From Oryzias latipes (lineage: Eukaryota > Chordata > Actinopteri > Beloniformes > Adrianichthyidae): 64,000 bases of DNA. The stretch is from NCBI RefSeq assembly GCF_002234675.1, contig NC_019879.2, positions 22,501,855-22,565,854 on the forward strand, in the 5' to 3' direction. Each line of letters opens with the position of its first letter. Within the stretch, counting starts at the first letter, position 1. The notes under the pieces are model-generated. The model was not told where the DNA came from. It saw only the letters and a list, made by a program, of their open reading frames with translations, and made no database searches. The position numbers were made by a program, and so were the translations under genes. Positions 49,901 through 64,000 of the stretch are shown piece after piece.

Positions 49901-52900
49901 CTTGAAGAAGAGAACAATCACGTGAACAAATATGCTTGTATCTAAAGGCAGCGCCTTTATTTGTCATCATAAAGCTTCCGAAACACCAAAAAATCTCAAT
50001 GTAAGCTGCAAATTTGCACAGGCCTATACCCTGTAAATTTCACCGGGGTGATTGATTGCCAGTGATTTTTTTTTTCTGGAATAAGGATACCTTGTTCGCT
50101 TTTTATTGGTAGTTGAATGCAAGTCCTTCCATTCTTTCGGGAATACTGTCTCCACTGGTGTATGGAAATGTCTGAAAAACAGCAAGATCAGGTTTAGGAC
50201 AACTCTGTCTGCAGACAAAGGGTGAAGGATTTATTCTAGAGACTGCGTGGAAAGGAACCCATGCTCAGAGGAAACTTGCTTTATATGATGAATTGATTCC
50301 CAGGTAAGAAACTGCACGGCGGAAAGCAACCTTTAACCACGGGTTAATATGTTGCAAGGAAATATATTATAATCCATTCCGTGCATGGAGGCGATGCTTG
50401 TTAATGTTGGTTAGCAGCGGGGATATGGAGCTCCACGGCTGTCTCTTTGAAAGCAGATTCATATTTTTCCTTTCAAACATTATCGACAGATTGAGCCAGA
50501 GCCGCTCTGCGCTTTTCAGCTGTTTTTTGCGCCCGTGCAAACAGCCGGCTCGGAGGAGGAAGAAGTAGGAGAGGAACTTTTCTTTTTGACTCCTGGATCG
50601 TAAATCACATTAATTTGTTGTCTTATCGTCACACTGGCTTTTACTGTGATTTATGTGGTTTCAGCTGTATGGCTTTGTTAACCTCCAAGTTATATTATAC
50701 ACAATTGCATAATGGACGCTTTGGAAGGATTACCAAGCTGAGGAGTGAATGATAAGGAAGGCATATGCCTCTATTTTTGCCTGTAAGGATGAATATTTTT
50801 GCCTTATTTCTCTTCAGTGAATACAAATGTGACTTTTTTCTTTATCCAAGTAGCAGTAGTTATAAAAAATGTAATCATTTAGGCCAATTTAGGATCATTT
50901 TACTAATTTTTGCTACTGTTTTTCCAGTCACTTTAACAGTTTTTGGAATAAAATCAGCATCGTCAGGCCCTTTTTCTGGTTGAGAAACAAAACTACAATT
51001 TGCCACGATTTTTAATGTCACATTTACTGCATAATTTTCCAAATTACACCAAGTTTCTGAACAGAAAAATCCCTCGATTATCCATGGCATCCAATTGTTG
51101 GCGTGTTTCATTTTTGGACAAAAGCATATAACTTAATGTTTTTAAGAAGTAAAACAATGTTGGCCGTTCAATTGGAAATACAAATAGAAGAAAAAAAAAG
51201 GTATGGGAAAAATGACTGCCTGAGATAATAACTCTCCAGTTTGAGTCCCAGCCATTGTGTGGAGCAAACTTACCGTAACAGCGCGTAGGCGAAAAACACA
51301 GCCGTGTGAAAGGGAAGCATGTCTGCTACTAGTAAATCAGGGTGTTTAAAAAGCAGCTCGGGGCTCGAATTGAAGAACTGCTCACCCACATAAAAAATCC
51401 CCCATCAAAAAAAGAAGAATATTCCCCAAATTCAATCCTTAATTTGTTGAAGCACACATCCACCAATTTGGGGGCGACATTTTTCGTCTAAACGCAAAAT
51501 TCAACCAATTGGTTTTTGCTTCTGCTGCTGCCGGTGAAGAAGCTCTCCTTACATGTGGCAGCGCTCAGACACAGCTTTACATTTGTTGGAGACTCGCTTA
51601 TAGCTAAAAGCAAACTGCTCGTTGTTCATTAAACTTTGGCTTAAAGATGACTGACCCAGAAGGTCACCTAAAACCGCTTAGGGTTGCGATAAGTTTGGCC
51701 TGCGCTCTTTGTATAAAAGTGCATGTGTAAGACTTTTCTTTCTCAAGCAACTTAAAAGCAAAAAAAAAAAGAGAAGAAAAAAAAGAAAAAATTATGTGAC
51801 CGCTGCAATGGTTTATTCTTCAATAAAATCATTGAAAGCAAACAGGAAATGTGTTTATTTTTATGAAATATCAAGCTGAATGTGTCATCTTTGTTGCTAG
51901 TCAAGTCAGGGATGAAAAAACTGGCACCATATCAGGAAGACGTTTCATTTAATGTTGTGTGTACTCTAGGTCGAGATGGAAGCAGTGATGAATGCGTGAG
52001 GGATATTAAAGAGATCTTCGCAGATTTCGGTGAGTAACACTCCTTTAATAAGGGAAATGCACAACAGGGCCAACTGCTAACAAGGCGAAAGGGTGATTTG
52101 TAACTCGCGACTGCATATTTACTCTCACAGCGATTCAAAGGAGGCTTAAATCACGAAGGGAGACCATGAGAAATGGCTTCAACTTGCTCTGCGCGAGCAA
52201 TTATTTACGAAGTCCAGCATTAAAACACTCCCCCGCTTTCTATATTTGGAACAGCATCCCCAAAATTAAATTCAGAAAAATAATGAAATAGTCTGGAATT
52301 GATTAAAAATTGGAATTAAAAATAAAAACGTCACCGTTTTATCCTATAAAGCTGCGCCCTTCAGATCTTCCGCTGCCTTATTTGTGCAAAAAGTGCTCTG
52401 GCGTTCTTTGTGTGCGTAACGCTGCAGACTCGGGCTCAAACAGACTGGAAGCGGCCTTTATACGCCGAGCCTGTGCGCGCATAAGACGCCGTGGATGGAA
52501 TTCTTTCCCCTGCCTTCCTCCTACGCTTAGTTTTACAATTCCTATGGCTGAGAGTCTCCACGAGTATTTTGCTCCTCAGTCCTCTTTCAGGTCGTTTACA
52601 AGCATAACATTTGCGGTCATAAATTTTGCCACGGTCCACACTGACAGGTGCGATTGTTATGCAGGCGCAGTCTGCAGCTCCTAAGCCACTAACAGTGGCG
52701 TGGCCCCTTTGATATTTTTGTTAAAGTTGGCGCGCGCTTTTTATATTTTTATTTTGAGAACTTTTAAACTTGACAGCCTTTCATCCCCTTTATTTTTTTA
52801 ATCGTAAACGTCCTATTTTGAGCTGATAATTTGTCAAAACAAGACAAAGAATGAAAAATGTAATTGCCACCCACGCATCAAAACTCTCCCACGCACGCAC

Positions 52901-53420
52901 GCTTCTTTGTGCACGCTTGGAAATTCCTTTGTGCGTTTTAAAAACTCAGTACTGCATAGGACATGTAAAGATAATAAATGGAAATAATAATAATAACCAA
53001 TATAGTCGGTTTGTCGTCAGCCACTGACGTGCGTAAACATGCCATCCAAATGCATGCGCGCGCGAACAATACGTGCACCATGGCTTTGTGTGGCCTTGTT
53101 ATTAGTCAAAAGGGCATTGTGTGTGCGCGTGACAGATGCTGATTCAGCGTATTTGTCTCAGACTCGTAAAGCCTCCCGGAGGGTTCTTTGAGGAAAAAGT
53201 TAAACTTTAACTGCTTTGTGCCAAAAAAGAAAATGAGCAGTTTCGAGTCTGACGTGAAGCATTGAAGACCGTGCAGACGGTTGGTGACTTCTAATTTAAT
53301 AACTCTGGTAACCAATAGCAACCTGAGCTGTGGCCGAAGAGATGCACTCACGATTATTTTCCTGATTTCATTTGAAACATCAGTGTGAAAAATAAAAGAT
53401 CTCATGAGTAATTTGTTTCG
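46926..53420. other. hoxd4a-hoxd3a intergenic region
   Basis: About 6.5 kb with no coding exon. Several GC-richer blocks look regulatory: 48020-48540 (contains ACCACGTGATTG at about 48334 and AATAATTAATG), 49100-49450, 49700-50560 (Hox/Pbx site TGATTGATTG at 50049-50058 and an E-box TCACGTGA at 49918), 51230-51720 and 52440-52690. In vertebrates this interval carries hindbrain and mesoderm enhancers for both neighbours. No transposable element is recognised here. Confidence 0.5.
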
Positions 53421-53429
53421 TTTTTACAG

Positions 53430-53493
53430 CTCAAAGACCAGAGCAACGGTGGGAAACGCCAATCACGTGAATTCACAACACCCATGCGATTGG
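53430..53493 (+). promoter_or_regulatory. hoxd3a: hoxd3a 5' flank: splice acceptor, E-box, CCAAT
   Basis: TCACGTGA (53463-53470) and an inverted CCAAT (ATTGG 53489-53493) lie 40-70 bp upstream of the start codon. Just before them GTTTCGTTTTTACAG (AG at 53428-53429) is a strong splice acceptor, so the coding exon could also be joined to an upstream non-coding exon. Confidence 0.45.
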
Positions 53494-53531
53494 ATAGAGC
53501 TTTTCTGGCTTATTGGCTTTGAACCCACAAA

Positions 53532-54820
53532 ATGCAGAAAGCAACCTATTACGACAACTCTGGACTGTTTGGAGGTTACAGCTACCCCAAGCCCGACTCT
53601 TACAGCTACGGCCCCGCGCACCAGTCCTACCCCACTGCTAATATTGAGAGTGACTATCAAGGCCCGGTGTGTCCCATTCAGACCCCAGCAGTTCGGCCCC
53701 CGGCCCTCAAAGACACGGATCTGAACGGTGACTGCATGCGCCAAAGCAGCAGTCAAAGTAGCAACAGCGGCACGCAAGCTGGAAGCATTTCAGAGCAGCA
53801 GGCACCTCCTCTGTCCGCATCCCCGCCGAGCTCCAACAGCTCTGCGTCCCAAAAGAAGAAGTCCCCCTCCGGTGGAGCCTCCGGGGCCGCCACACCAGCC
53901 CTCACAAAACAGATCTTCCCCTGGATGAAGGAGACCCGACAGAACTCAAAGCAGAAAAGCAACAACTGTGTTGCGGCAGGTAGTGATCCTGATTGTGTGT
54001 TTGAGGGGCCAAACGTGTTTGCACTTTATCAGTTGATCACAATAAGATGACGCTGTGCTTCTTTACAGGTGGGGAGGTGAGCGACGAGAAAAGCCCACCG
54101 GGACCGGCCTCCAAACGGGTCAGAACTGCTTATACAAGTGCACAACTGGTGGAGCTGGAGAAGGAGTTTCACTTTAACCGCTACCTTTGTCGTCCTCGGA
54201 GAGTGGAAATGGCGAATCTGTTGAATCTCACGGAGCGCCAAATAAAGATCTGGTTTCAGAACCGGAGGATGAAATACAAAAAGGACCAGAAGTCTAAAGG
54301 GCTCGCGCACTCCCCCCTGGGACACTCCCCAGACCGGAGCCCGCCACTGAGTGGCCCAAATCACGTTGGATACTCTGGCCAGCTCCAGAATGTGAACAGC
54401 CTCAGCTATGACGCGCCCTCGCCCCCGTCATTTGCCAAGCCACAGCAAAACATGTACGGCTTGGCAGCGTACACTGCGCCATTGGGAGGCTGCATCCCGC
54501 AACAGAAGAGGTACCCAGGCTCCGAGTACGAACACCACGGCATGCAGAGCAACGGAGGGTTTGCCAACGCCAATTTGCAAGGCAGCCCCGTTTATGTGGG
54601 AGGGAACTTTGTGGATTCCATGCCAGCCTCGGGCCCCATGTTCAACCTTGGCCATCTTCCCCACCCCTCATCCACCAGCGTGGACTACAGCTGCGCCGCC
54701 CAGATCCCAGGAAACCACCACCATGGACCCTGTGATCCCCACCCCACATACACAGACCTCACCTCTCACCAAGCGTCTCAGGGAAGGATTCAGGAAGCGC
54801 CTAAACTGACGCATTTGTAA
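53532..54820 (+). CDS. hoxd3a: Homeobox protein Hox-D3a
   Basis: Group 3 homeodomain transcription factor of anterior patterning. Exons 53532-53979 and 54069-54820 with an 89 bp phase-1 intron (GCAG|GTAGTG ... TTACAG|GT); 399 residues, normal for Hox3. N-terminus [20 protein letters not shown] is diagnostic. Hexapeptide IFPWMKE at about residues 128-134, then RQNSKQK. Homeodomain about residues 164-223 ([42 protein letters not shown]). The long C-terminal region with [11 protein letters not shown] near the end is the Hox3-specific C-terminal domain. It is the last intact Hox gene; hoxd1a is missing downstream. Confidence 0.97.
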
Positions 54821-54831
54821 TATATGGTTCC

Positions 54832-54855
54832 GTGTGTGTGGTGTGTGTGTGTGTG

Positions 54856-54887
<32 letters not shown>

Positions 54888-54888
54888 C
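54832..54888. repeat. GT microsatellite in hoxd3a 3' UTR
   Basis: (GT)n of about 56 bp starting a dozen bases after the hoxd3a stop codon. Confidence 0.95.
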
Positions 54889-55714
54889 CAAAATTATGTT
54901 GCGCTCTTTTCTATTACCTCACTAGTCTAATAATACACTCCAAGCGAATCGTGTGTATAATTACAGTATTACTGATATTACTATTAATGCTATTGTGTGA
55001 TTATTTTCTAAATGATGCAGCTTTTGTCAATTCTTCTTGAAAATTTGGAGATGCGCAGACGCACACTAGCCTGGTTGTCCATAGTTCATTTTTTAAAAAT
55101 GCTAAAGTGCAATGCGCAATGTTGGACTGAATATTTCACGCCGTTACTTGAAGGCAAGTCTTGTAGATCATGAAGGTAGAAGCTCATCCTTAGAGAGAAG
55201 GACTTTTAGGGCAAAATTTTGTCTGTTTGAATCTCGTTTTAGTCACCCTATTTATTGCTTTATAATTTTTTCCTCTCAATTTTTTTGCATAACCTTTCGC
55301 ACTACAGCACACAGTCTATTTATTATTTAAATGCTTTTGTATTGCACATTATTTATCGCGAGTATTTATAAGTGGGGAGTTTGTAAATCCGGACGGGGCA
55401 CTGCACTTCCAAATGTTGGCAAAACAGGGTTTTGGAAAAATGCTACGAGTCGCAATGATTAATTGAAAAAAAAGTAAGTCTGGTACCAACGGGGCATATT
55501 ATAGTGTATAAACCTCACTGGATGTCCACTTATGTCAACCCCTAGGCGAAACGTAGACTATCCAAGTATCAAATATTGTACACACCAGCATGTCATTCTT
55601 GTGTATCCATTGCTATTTTTTTTATTGGTCTTCCATCATTTTTATTCAGTTCTATAAATTATGAAACTCTAATAATATCGAAATGTTATATTTTATTGTG
55701 TATAACATTTTGTA

Positions 55715-55720
55715 AATAAA
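55715..55720 (+). other. hoxd3a: Poly(A) signal of hoxd3a
   Basis: AATAAAG about 900 bp after the stop codon, followed by a T/GT-rich stretch as expected downstream of a cleavage site. Confidence 0.6.
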
Positions 55721-55759
55721 GTGCTCAAACTTGTATTTTTGTTGCATTTTTTTAGAAAG

Positions 55760-56640
55760 CAAGAGGAGGTTTGCTTCCTCCCGTTTCCTCTGCTCAGCCT
55801 GCAGCTTCTCGTTATTATGCTTCCTTGTTCAGCTGCTGCTGCATCTGTTTGGTCAAGCAGAAGCTTATTGACTCGCAGCCTTACTGTACTGTCCAAACAG
55901 GCACAGGCGATCAATAATTAGACACCAAGATATCTAAAACTCATCAGACGGCTCTATGCTTCCAATGCAAAGTGCAGTTCAGGGGAATAAAAGGCTCTGG
56001 ATTGTATTGATGTTTTATTTGTATGACGGAAGGGAGTCTATATTTGACATGTGTTTGTTTATTGGCCACATCATTAGCACACACGGACAGGAAAATATTT
56101 ATATTAAAAGATAACATTTTCAATATTGACCCTAAAGATGTGCCAAAATGCCAAAAAACATAGTCCAAAAAATATTAAAGAATAAACGTTTGACTTTGGA
56201 AAAGATGCAAAGATGTGTGTGCGTTTCTTTGCTTGCGAGAGAAAAAGGGGGGAGAAAGAGCAGTTCATCTTTTATTGCTCCTGGAGAGCCATTTCAAAGC
56301 TCATTAATCAAAAACTCGTCGCTTTCAGGCTCCTCGCTGATCCCTCCTCCTCGTGAACAAAGCATTTGCATTCCAAATCCAAGAAACACATTTCTAACCG
56401 CGCGCAGGCCAATCTTTAATGGTGGGGGGCAGAGCTGAAAGAAAGAAAGAAAGAAAACTCGAGGCTTCCATAGTCGCATTTTGCCAGATGATAGATCCCC
56501 GAATTTAAGAGAGGATGAAGCCAAATGAAACTGTTGTCAGAGGAATTATGTTTGGCTTTAAATCCTCGCAGCATCAAATTCAGAGTGATCTCTCAAGAGC
56601 CTCTGTTCAGAAAGCTGCACATGAAGTCCGGCTCTTGTGA
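55760..56640. promoter_or_regulatory. Conserved-looking block 3' of hoxd3a
   Basis: Non-coding, GC-richer than its surroundings, with TTATTGACTCGCAGC, GCGATCAATAATTAG, CAAAGCTCATTAATCAAAAAC and AGGCCAATCTTTAATGG. It is directly 3' of the hoxd3a transcript end. The role as enhancer is inferred. Confidence 0.3.
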
Positions 56641-56664
56641 AAGCTTTTATTTATAAGAATGTTA

Positions 56665-60719
<4,055 letters not shown>

Positions 60720-60720
<1 letters not shown>

Positions 60721-61020
60721 TTTTGGTGAAACTGTAGCAGCAAAGTAAACCTGCCCCCTTCCAATCATCTATCTGTTTATGTGTTCTCCCACTATCTCCC
60801 GCCCTCACAATCCCAATCTAGTATTACCAGTGCAGCAAAAATGGCGAGCAATATTGGAGCCATTTTTGACATCACAAGTATGATCTTTTTCCAAAGATAT
60901 TTTTTTTCGTCTGCTCCTGATTCACAACGATTTGAATAAAGAAGTACTCAAATGTAATTCCAAGCTTAGTTTTCTTTATATGCATGTCCTCCATCACGGG
61001 GCATCTTTAATAGGTTGAGG
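60720..61020. repeat. Unnamed interspersed repeat, copy 1
   Basis: Shares with 63390-63780 the stretches CGTCTGCTcCTGAttcACAAC, ATTTGAATAAAGAA, and TTCTTTATATGCATGTcCTCCA, in the same order and orientation with substitutions. Non-coding; it may be a MITE or a retroposon end. Class not determined. Confidence 0.5.
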
Positions 61021-61416
61021 TATACCTATTCAAGCATTCTATAATATGTGTGAAAAGGATGTTACAACACAGTAATCTTAGAGTATTTGTAAATTCTCTT
61101 TTATAAAAATTGTGTGACTTTTACTCATATTTCATGCAACAAATATTATACATTGCAAAGAAGTCTCTTTAAAAAACTGATAATGCTGAGAAATGTTTGG
61201 ACTATTCATTGGTGAAGTTCTGCAGCAGAGGTTCCTGATAGTCAAATCAGTAGTGTGCCCCAATTTGCGTTTATTTATAAGAATCCTATATTCAAAAGGA
61301 TTAGGTTCAACCCATGGATTTCCTCCAGTCAGAGGGCTGCCCTCTGCTCTGTCTGTGTATGTGAGTTCTGTTGTTGCAGTCAGTCAGTCAAATAACTGCA
61401 GTCTTTTTTTTGTACA

Positions 61417-61701
61417 GATGATCAGGACATACTGCTGCCCATTATTGAACCATCAGATCACCGTGATGCTGGACCACAGATTTTAGATCATTGGCTGGAA
61501 GCACAGGAGGAACAGCTGGCTGCAGGGTCTCATCACACCAGATTCTTTTATGCAACAGAACCCTCTAAGTTGCACCCTTCATGCCAGCTGCAGCTCGACT
61601 CCGGTGATCAAAGTTACTTGAGCACAGTACAAATTGACTGGTATCGGTTTGCTTTAATCAGATGTTTTCATTGCTATTCCTGCCCTAAAAGCGGAGGATA
61701 A
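61417..61701 (+). other. Open frame after a splice-acceptor-like tract, unknown
   Basis: A TTTTTTTTGTACAG acceptor-like tract is followed by 94 stop-free codons (DDQDILLPIIEPSDHRDAGP ...) ending with a TAA at 61699-61701. There is no ATG in the frame, so it could only be an internal or last exon. No family is recognised and chance is quite possible at this length. Confidence 0.2.
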
Positions 61702-62370
61702 TTGCAAGTTTTGAATGGCTACACAACTCATCCTGAACCAACTGGGAAACAAGGAGTGTGGTAAATCTCAATAATAAGAGTTGGGCAATTCTGACCTACT
61801 GTGACAACATCGCCTCAGGGTTTACACACTTAAAGCTGATAGCACATAATATACATTTTTTTGCTATATTTTATCTACAATTCTCAAATTTGTGCTCATT
61901 AGGGACAGCCCTGTCCAACAAAAGCCAATGATAGTGGCAAAATGGTTCTGTACATTTAAACACCATGAACATCTGTGGAGATGTGAGTCGAAAAATCAAC
62001 CTATTTTGTGATAATTGTGCAAACAACTACAGCTCTGCCTTTCTCTATATGTGCTGTCACTGTCATCAATGGGTGGAGAAGGATCCAAAACACAAAAGAT
62101 CCAGCTTGTGGCAAGAACTAAATTATCAAATGGAACATGATGTAACAATGGCCTAAGACAGAACCAAGAAAAGAAAAAAAAGGAAAAAAGATCATTTGGA
62201 AAGCCTCACAGTTACGGAAATAGTTCCTAAAACAAAATGTGTACAAAAATCACTTTACTTTTGTGATAAGTTTTTACCTATACTAAGAAAATGCACATTA
62301 ATACAAACTATTTGGTTTTAAAAAACAAAACCTCCATGACAATTAATCTTTGATCTCATAAGGTCAAATA
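61702..62370. other. Spacer before the deleted Tc1 element
   Basis: AT-rich, non-coding. The small frame 61965-62156 (MNICGDVSRKINLFCDNCAN...) has scattered Cys/His residues but no recognised domain. Confidence 0.4.
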
Positions 62371-63122
62371 CAGTGGGGCAAAAAAGTATTTAGTCAGTCA
62401 CCAACTGTGCAAAGTCTCCCTCTTAAAAAGATGAGAGACGCCTGTAATTTTTATCATATGTATACCTCATCTAAAAGAGACAAAGTAAAAATAAAAAATA
62501 CAGAAAATCGCAGGGTCTGAATTTTAAAGAATTTATTTGGAAATTATGCAACATAATTTACAAATAAATTATGGTGGTTCACCGAACTGATCACCGATCT
62601 GGTGATCGTTTTGATCCCACGTGGGGAGATCTTATGGGGAGCCCCAGATGGAGGGAAATTTTCAGTGGTCTTGTATGTCTCCCATTTCCTAATATTTGCT
62701 CCCACAGTTGATGTCTTCACACCAAGCTGCTTACCTATTGCAGATTCACTCTTCCCAACCTGGTGCAGGTCAACAATTTTGTTTCTGGTGTCCTTAGACA
62801 GCTCTTTGGTCTTGGTCATAGTGGAGTTTGGAGTGTGACTGTTTGAGGTTGTGAACAGGTGTCTTTTATATAGATAACAAGTCCAAACAAGTGCCAATAA
62901 TACAGGTTACGAGTGGAGGACAGAGGATCCTCTTACAGAAGAAGTTAGAAAAGCTGGAGAAGATTAGCTACAAATGAATTCTTTAAAAATCAGACAATGT
63001 GATTTTCTGGATTTTCTTTTCTCATTTTGTCTCTCACAGTTGAGGTATACCTATAATAAAAATTACAAGCTTCCCTCATCTTTTTAAGTGGGAGAACTGA
63101 CCAAATACTTTTGCCCCCACTG
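62371..63122 (-). mobile_element. Tc1-type transposon, internally deleted
   Basis: Starts CAGTGGGGCAAAAAAGTATT and ends ACTTTTGCCCCCACTG with flanking TA (62369-62370 and 63123-63124): a second, different Tc1 subfamily. At 752 bp it is about half the length of a full element. The inverted ends are long but diverged (for example the AAGATGAGAG / CTCATCTTTTT parts), so this copy is older than the one at 234-1871. It would have needed a transposase from elsewhere. Confidence 0.9.
62580..62821 (-). pseudogene. Tc1 transposase N-terminal remnant
   Basis: Minus-strand frame with MTKTKELSKDTRNKIVDLHQ, GKQLGVKTSTVGANIRKW and GAPHKISPRG, the N-terminal DNA-binding half of a fish Tc1 transposase. It runs straight into the terminal repeat; the whole DDE catalytic region has been lost in the internal deletion. 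Confidence 0.9.
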
Positions 63123-63389
63123 TATAGGTTATTCACCAATTTTTTTATCTCTGTGCTTTAATTTCAAGCAATGTAAAATATATATTTTTCCATCACATCG
63201 CAGAGCGTAAAATGATCAGTACTTTCAGGACCCACTTCAATCATTCTTTGATCTATTTTAAGCCTTTCAATGGTCTTGTAATCATTGTGACATTTTTTGC
63301 CAAAAATATGGACAGTTTCTGCAGAGCTGAAGTAGTTCATTTGAAATTTGCCTCTGAGTTGTGGGATGCGGGCCGTCGGGGCAGAGCAA

Positions 63390-63780
63390 CTCCATCCCCC
63401 TTTGCTGACAGCTCTCTGTTAATATGCTCTCCTACAAGATTACAGCCCCTCACAACTCCAAGCTAACATAAAAAATGGTTAGAAATTTTGGAACAATCCA
63501 GCCGTATCTTTGAGCCAGATGTCAGCTCAGATGAGGAAAACAAAGGCGTACAGAGATTAAATATTTTGCAAGTGAATGTCAGAATGGAGCGGAGCAGGAA
63601 GCTTGTGGCCTATTTTCTGTGTAACAAATAAGCTCTTTTTCCAACTGCATGTTTTCGTCTGCTACCAACTGACAACAATTTGAATACAGAAACACTCATA
63701 GGTGCAATTTCAAGCTGATTTTTCTTTATACATGTTTTCCACCAGAAAGGAACAACTAGACTATATTAAAAACATGAAAA
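63390..63780. repeat. Unnamed interspersed repeat, copy 2
   Basis: Second copy of the repeat at 60720-61020 (shared CTTTTTCCAA, CGTCTGCT, CAAtTTGAATACAGAAACACTC and TTCTTTATACATGTTTTCCACCA-type stretches). It appears longer at its left side, with extra sequence between the shared parts. Confidence 0.5.
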
Positions 63781-64000
63781 AACATTTTTTTAATTGTTGT
63801 GGGTCTTTAAGTTGACTTTCTTACATTAAAAAAAGTATTTTAAGTATTATTAATCATGATTGTGTTTGTACAGTGTAAGTTTCTGGATTTAGTTTGGTGC
63901 CATGGGCCTGACCTGCCCTCTTGCTCATGTGTGCAACTGCAATCAACAGAACTGCTTCCTGTTTCTTGATTGCACCCATGTATATATTACTCCATGGTCC
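63781..64000. other. Window end, nothing recognised
   Basis: AT-rich, no open frame or repeat family seen. Confidence 0.4.

Overview
The window is the HoxD (hoxda) cluster of a ray-finned, teleost fish. Evidence: complete two-exon Hox genes in the order hoxd12a, hoxd11a, hoxd10a, hoxd9a, hoxd4a, hoxd3a, all on the + strand, with evx2 on the - strand at the 5' (posterior) end and a mir-10 hairpin just upstream of hoxd4a. The very compact introns (89 to 560 bp), AT-rich intergenic DNA, fish-type Tc1, piggyBac-MITE and LINE-tail repeats, and the reduced gene set (no d13, d8 or d1 gene) fit a percomorph such as a medaka-like fish; the species is an inference.

Layout. 1-1.9 kb: a Tc1-type transposon inserted in a TA microsatellite. 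1.9-8.0 kb: non-coding DNA 3' of evx2 with several blocks that look conserved (Hox/Cdx-type AT motifs, low repeat content). 8.0-10.0 kb: evx2, three exons, minus strand. 10-19.8 kb: the interval where hoxd13a would be expected; no exon of it is visible, and it holds MITEs, LINE fragments and a large TA microsatellite. 19.8-34.4 kb: hoxd12a, hoxd11a, hoxd10a, hoxd9a. 34.4-44.3 kb: no coding gene, but a Hox-promoter-like block with a candidate exon where hoxd8 would sit, a second candidate non-coding exon, a DR5 retinoic-acid element and mir-10. 44.4-46.9 kb: hoxd4a. 47-53.4 kb: intergenic regulatory DNA. 53.5-55.7 kb: hoxd3a. 55.7-64 kb: 3' flank with a possible hoxd1a relic, conserved-looking blocks, and a return of transposable elements (a deleted Tc1 element and two copies of an unnamed repeat).

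The Hox genes encode homeodomain transcription factors that pattern the body axis and appendages in cluster order; evx2 shares the 5' enhancers. Retinoic-acid input would act on the 3' side (the DR5 element at 42.05 kb, next to mir-10/hoxd4a). All six Hox genes share an E-box of the form TCACRTG close upstream of the start codon, usually with a CCAAT box. No recognisable transposon lies between hoxd12a and hoxd3a, whereas both flanks carry several.
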